Shown here: piece by piece, positions 61,012-64,000 of the stretch
How the letters are laid out: every line of letters starts with the position of its first letter
How positions within the stretch are numbered: position 1 is the stretch's first letter
Assembly: GCA_046094505.1 (NCBI GenBank)
Contig: JBJTHN010000026.1
Span: 1 to 64,000, forward strand
Direction of reading: 5' to 3'
DNA: 64,000 nt
Source: RFTU01 sp046094505
GTDB taxonomy: Bacteria; Pseudomonadota; Gammaproteobacteria; Burkholderiales; Burkholderiaceae_C
Made by a program: the position numbers and the translations under genes
Notes under the pieces: generated by a model
What the model was told of the DNA's origin: nothing
Database searches by the model: none
The model's input: only the letters and a program-made list of their open reading frames with translations

Positions 61012-61317
61012 ATGCAGGCTGAGTATCCCGCCCGTTTTTCAAGGGAGATGGGCTGTACCGCGCAGGAGTTGCAGCAGTGGTTGCCCGGCGCGAGCAAGGG
61101 TTTGCCCATTCAGTGGCCAGCCGAGGGATGCGCGTGGGTGGTCCTCGACGGTACCGAGGGCCTGCGGCTGCAGTGGGCCGCCTTGCCACCACGCCGCATC
61201 GCCCTGATCACCTTGCCGCGCCTGCAGGTGCAGTTTGATTTCGGTGGCTGCAGCACCGAGGTCCGTCACCGCTACATGCGGCACTTCGACCTCTACACCC
61301 AGCGCGGGGGTGGCTAG
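61012..61317 (+). CDS. Small conserved-looking protein with C-terminal GGG, function unknown
   Basis: The 101-residue protein closes the aor-like run. It reads RFSREMGCTAQELQQWLPGASKG near the N-terminus, LRLQWAALPPRRIALITLPRLQVQFDFGG in the middle and YMRHFDLYTQRGGG at the end. I do not recognise a domain. No signal peptide, transmembrane helix or cysteine cluster is present (two cysteines only). The C-terminal Gly-Gly-Gly recalls the sulfur-carrier tail of its neighbour, but the fold pattern is different. The start at 61012 lacks a clear Shine-Dalgarno. The position after the MoaD-like gene suggests a cofactor or assembly role. The plus-strand cluster ends here. Confidence 0.7.
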   Translation: MQAEYPARFSREMGCTAQELQQWLPGASKGLPIQWPAEGCAWVVLDGTEGLRLQWAALPPRRIALITLPRLQVQFDFGGCSTEVRHRYMRHFDLYTQRGGG

Positions 61318-61333
61318 CGTCGAGCCTTGAGCC

Positions 61334-63202
61334 TCAGGCGGGACACGCCGCCCGCACCTCCTCCAGGGTGGTCAGCCCCTGCCACACCTTTTCAAGGCCG
61401 TCCTGGCGCAGGCTCACCATGCCCTGCTCCAGGGCACAGGCCTGCAGGGCACCGGAGGGCTGGCGCGCCTGGATGAGGCCACGGATGTCCGGGCTGACGA
61501 CCAGCAACTCGTGCAGGCCGATGCGCCCGCGCAACCCACCGCCCTGGCAGTGCGCGCACCCCGGCGCCCGCCAGCTCATCAGGCCTGATGCGGCGCCCGG
61601 GTCTGTGGTCCCTTCGGCCGCCGTGGCTGGTCGGCTTTGCCGGCACTGCGGGCACAGCCGGCGCACCAGGCGCTGCCCCATGACGGCCAAGAGTGCATCA
61701 CCAAAATGGAAGGGGTCCAAGCCCATGTCCAACAAGCGCGTCACGGTTTCGGCTGCGCTGTTGGTGTGGATGGTGGACAGCACCAAGTGGCCGGTCAGGG
61801 CCGCCTCCACCGCGGTGCGCGCGGTGTCCCGGTCCCGCACCTCGCCCACCATGATCACATCGGGGTCGGCCCGCAGGAAGGAGCGCAGCGCCTGCCCGAA
61901 GGTCCAATCGATGCGGGGGTTGATCTGCACCTGGCGCAGCCCGGGCTGTGTGAGCTCCACCGGGTCTTCGGCCGTCCAGATTTTTCGCTCGGGGGTGTTC
62001 AGGTGGGCGAGTGCTGCGTGCAGCGTCGTCGACTTGCCGCTGCCCGTGGGGCCGGCGCACAGGATCAGGCCGTGCGGTCGGTTCACCACCGACTGGAATC
62101 GGCTCAGGGTGTGTGGATGCAGCCCCAACTGTTCCAAGGGCAGGGCCTGGGCCGCCGTCAACAGCCGCAACACCACGTCTTCCAAGCCCTGCACCGTGGG
62201 GATGGTCACCATGCGCAACTCCAGCGGGTGTTCGGGGCAGTAGCGACCAAAGGCCATCTTGCCGTCCTGCGGCTTTCGGCGTTCGGCAATGTCCAAGCCG
62301 CACATCACCTTCAGGCGAGACACCAGGGCTGCGCGCAGGGTGTGGGGCAGTTCGCGGTAGGGCTGAAGGCGCCCGTCCAGCCGAAAGCGAATGCGCACCT
62401 TGTCGCGCCCGGCCGGGGCCTCCACATGGATGTCCGAGGCGCCCTGCGTGTGTGCATCGATGATCATTTGGTGGACCCACTGCACCAGGCCGCTGTCCCC
62501 TTCATCGGGCTGTGGCCGGTCGGCTTCGTCGGCCCAAGCATCGGCCCAGCCCTGCGAGGTTTGCGCCTGCGCGTGGGCCAGCCAGCGCTCGGCAAGGCCC
62601 AAGGTATCGGTGGCGGCGGCCTGCAGCCCCGCCCCATCGCGACCCTGGATGATGGCCTGCAGGCGTTGGCGTATGGCGGGGGCCTCGGCCACGGCGGGGC
62701 GCACGCGGCACTCGCTGGCCCAGGCCAACTCGTCCAGGTCGCCCTGGCGCTTGGGGTCGGCCATGGCCACCAGCAGTTGGCCGTCCCAGTGCATCAGTGG
62801 CAGCACATGCAGGCGCTGCAACAGGGACACGGGTACCAGGCTCCACGCCTGAGGCTCGATGGGAAAGTGCAGCGCATCCACCCGCACATAGCCCAGCTGC
62901 AGGTTCAGGGCCAGGTCCAGCTGTTCGGGGCTGATACGGCCTTGCTCCACCAGGCGCGCACCCCAGGGCTGGGATGCACCGGGCGCGGCGGGCTTCAAGG
63001 CCTCGTCCCGTTCGGCCGGGGTGATCAAGCCCAGGCTCAGCAGGGTTTGGCTCAGGTGCTGCACCGGACGGCTGGCCTGCGCCAGCAACAGATCTTTCAA
63101 GGCCTGGGGATGCTGTGCGGCCGGGTAGGCCCGACAGACCGCGTCGTCTGGCGGCACCTCCGGGTACGCAACGGCAGCGGGCACACGGGGGTGGTCAAGC
63201 AT
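61334..63202 (-). CDS. GspE/PilB-type secretion or pilus assembly ATPase
   Basis: The 622-residue protein has N-terminal MshEN-like domains (LSQTLLSLGLITPAERDEALKP, RLVEQGRISPEQLDLALNLQLGYVRVD), then the AAA motor: ILCAGPTGSGKSTTLHAAL (Walker A), KIWTAEDPVELTQPGLRQVQIN, DPDVIMVGEVRDRDTARTAVEAALTGHLVLSTIHTN (Walker B and His boxes) and the zinc motif CPQCRQ...CAHCQGG. This is the type II secretion GspE / type IV pilus PilB family. No other pilus or secretion gene is in the window. It starts at 63202; the upstream frame is not conserved. The stop is 16 bp from the convergent end of the small protein gene. Confidence 0.9.
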   Translation of the reverse strand: MLDHPRVPAAVAYPEVPPDDAVCRAYPAAQHPQALKDLLLAQASRPVQHLSQTLLSLGLITPAERDEALKPAAPGASQPWGARLVEQGRISPEQLDLALNLQLGYVRVDALHFPIEPQAWSLVPVSLLQRLHVLPLMHWDGQLLVAMADPKRQGDLDELAWASECRVRPAVAEAPAIRQRLQAIIQGRDGAGLQAAATDTLGLAERWLAHAQAQTSQGWADAWADEADRPQPDEGDSGLVQWVHQMIIDAHTQGASDIHVEAPAGRDKVRIRFRLDGRLQPYRELPHTLRAALVSRLKVMCGLDIAERRKPQDGKMAFGRYCPEHPLELRMVTIPTVQGLEDVVLRLLTAAQALPLEQLGLHPHTLSRFQSVVNRPHGLILCAGPTGSGKSTTLHAALAHLNTPERKIWTAEDPVELTQPGLRQVQINPRIDWTFGQALRSFLRADPDVIMVGEVRDRDTARTAVEAALTGHLVLSTIHTNSAAETVTRLLDMGLDPFHFGDALLAVMGQRLVRRLCPQCRQSRPATAAEGTTDPGAASGLMSWRAPGCAHCQGGGLRGRIGLHELLVVSPDIRGLIQARQPSGALQACALEQGMVSLRQDGLEKVWQGLTTLEEVRAACPA

Positions 63203-63256
63203 GCAGCGATGCTCGCATGCGCCCGGCCAGCTTGTCTGCGCAGGCCCGCGCAGGTG

Positions 63257-63296
63257 GGGCCCTGCCACGGTTGGGCCACCCGTGCGTGGCGGGCCC
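63257..63296 (-). terminator. GC-rich hairpin after the tolA frame
   Basis: GGGCCC-T-GCCACG (63257-63269) pairs with CGTGGC-GGGCCC (63285-63296), with one bulged base and a 15-nt loop. It lies in the 109-bp gap between the minus-strand tolA stop and the ATPase start. There is no T-run; it is a possible Rho-independent-like or stabilising hairpin. Confidence 0.3.
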
Positions 63297-63311
63297 AAGC
63301 CGAAGAGGGGA

Positions 63312-63944
63312 CTACTCGCGGCGCGAGAACTGGATCACGATGACCGGCGGCACGCGGCCGTCGACATCGCGTGGCAGCATCTCGGCCTTCTCCACTGCGC
63401 GCATCACGGCCGCATCCCACTCGGGCGATTCGCTCTTGCGCAGCAGCCGCTGGCCCAGGATGGCCCCGCTGGGTGCCAGGCGCACCTCCACTTCGGCCAC
63501 GGGGTTGCCCGGCAGGCTGTCGGGGTAGACGATCAGGGGCTTGATGCGCGCCTTGATACGGCCGGCGTAACCAGCCGAAGGGCCGCTGCTCTGCGCCGCT
63601 GAGCCGGTGGCCTCTGCGCCACCACTGGCACCCGCCATGCCCTTGATGCGGGCCAGGTTCTCCTGTCGCTGGGCCTCTGCGCGTTCTTCGGCGGCCTTCT
63701 CGGCCTTCAGGCGCTCGCGTTCCTTTTGGCGCTCACGCTCCTTCTCCTTCTCACGCTCACGTTCTTTTTGGCGCGCTTTTTCCTTTTCCCTTTCGGCCAA
63801 CTCGCGGCGGCGTTCCTCGGCGGCTTGGCGCTCGCGCTCTTTCTCGCGTTCGCGCTGCTCAGCCTCTCGGGCCTTCTTCAGGGCAATATCGGCCTGCGGG
63901 TCGGCCACCTTTGGGGCCGGCGCCGGCGGTGGCGGGGCAGGGCG
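63312..63944 (-). CDS. tolA: TolA (cell envelope integrity protein), lacking its N-terminal membrane anchor
   Basis: About 211 codons are TolA-like. A proline-rich RPAPPPPAPAPK leads into a long charged helix of E-R-K-Q repeats (about residues 20-100), then a linker and the C-terminal domain GRIKARIKPLIVYPDSLPGNPVAEVEVRLAPSG...WDAAVMRAVEKAEMLPRDVDGRVPPVIVIQFSRRE. TolA links the inner-membrane TolQR motor to the outer membrane. The normal N-terminal transmembrane helix is absent: upstream of 63944 the minus-strand frame stays open but loses TolA character. On the plus strand, a TolR-type sequence begins exactly there. As it stands, this tolA is broken. Confidence 0.85.
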   Translation of the reverse strand, partial: RPAPPPPAPAPKVADPQADIALKKAREAEQREREKERERQAAEERRRELAEREKEKARQKEREREKEKERERQKERERLKAEKAAEERAEAQRQENLARIKGMAGASGGAEATGSAAQSSGPSAGYAGRIKARIKPLIVYPDSLPGNPVAEVEVRLAPSGAILGQRLLRKSESPEWDAAVMRAVEKAEMLPRDVDGRVPPVIVIQFSRRE

Positions 63945-64000
63945 GAAATCAACATGGTCCCCTTCATCGATGTGATGTTGGTGCTGCTGATCATCTTCAT
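63945..64000 (+). CDS. tolR: TolR/ExbD transmembrane segment, partial, plus strand
   Basis: The last 56 bases of the plus strand read EINMVPFIDVMLVLLIIF, which is the N-terminal transmembrane helix of TolR/ExbD: Asp in FIDVML is the proton-channel residue. No start codon lies just upstream in this frame; the bases before it are the antisense of the TolA proline-rich segment (giving RRRRWRGRA). The rest of the gene would lie beyond 64000. In a normal tolQRA operon TolR is on the same strand as TolA, so the orientation here is anomalous. Confidence 0.75.

Noticed and set aside
1..64000. CRISPR array, insertion sequence or rRNA operon
   Set aside because: No regularly spaced repeats, no transposase-like protein and no rRNA sequence were seen anywhere in the window.

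Overview
The window looks like chromosome of a high-GC betaproteobacterium, most likely Burkholderiales and probably Comamonadaceae. The pointers are two Bug/TctC-type binding proteins plus a TctBA pair, the ileS-lspA and rpfE-like-recJ gene orders, a LolCD-TatD cluster, a prfB with the classic programmed frameshift, and many acyl-CoA ligase and dehydrogenase genes. This placement is inferred from gene content, not from a marker gene. Most of the window is dense, housekeeping-like chromosome with short or overlapping gene junctions.

Left edge (1-353): a low-GC stretch holds the first about 50 codons of a tyrosine-recombinase-type integrase, pointing out of the window, next to the 3' end of a tRNA-Thr(CGU) gene. 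This is the edge of an integrated element. 421-5157: a carboxymuconolactone-decarboxylase-like protein, two convergent Bug-type binding proteins, a VOC protein and a pyrophosphate-type phosphofructokinase. 5206-10032 (minus): prfB-pepN-fbp, with fbp convergent to the phosphofructokinase. 10246-13010: a Tgl-like transglutaminase homologue, an alpha/beta hydrolase and a TetR regulator.

13015-22964: a catabolic block. The TetR gene is divergent from a feruloyl-CoA-synthetase-like ligase, with two near-identical palindromic operators between them. A thiolase, an orphan branched-chain-type binding protein, an internally deleted acyl-CoA dehydrogenase, a GNAT, a second acyl-CoA ligase, two aldo/keto reductases and YbaK follow. 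22965-34239: DUF3422 protein, plsY, RidA, YciO-like, PHP phosphoesterase, recJ, lolCD, tatD and a spermidine-synthase-like gene, with gene remnants at 22980-23063 and 27440-27815. 34366-49767: tctBA, an outer-membrane protein, a gamma-glutamyltransferase-like gene, DMT transporters, an atypical SDR, a GT39-like protein, a quinone oxidoreductase, lspA-ileS, ribF and a flavoprotein. 49764-52850 (minus): two paired acyl-CoA dehydrogenases followed by an RsuA-family pseudouridine synthase.

53000-61317 is the most distinctive region. It holds a tungstate-type ABC permease and ATPase (TupBC-like) with no binding protein beside them, a TonB-dependent receptor, a four-cluster ferredoxin, a tungsten-type aldehyde:ferredoxin oxidoreductase, a FAD/NAD oxidoreductase, a MoaD-like protein and a small unrecognised protein ending in GGG. 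All are on the plus strand. The set reads as metal import (outer and inner membrane), an AorABC-like enzyme and a dedicated cofactor-sulfur carrier. The link between the TonB receptor and tungsten is my inference.

Right edge (61334-64000): a GspE/PilB-type ATPase, then a tolA reading frame on the minus strand that loses its N-terminus exactly where a plus-strand TolR/ExbD sequence begins. This head-to-head junction is either a local inversion or an assembly chimera.
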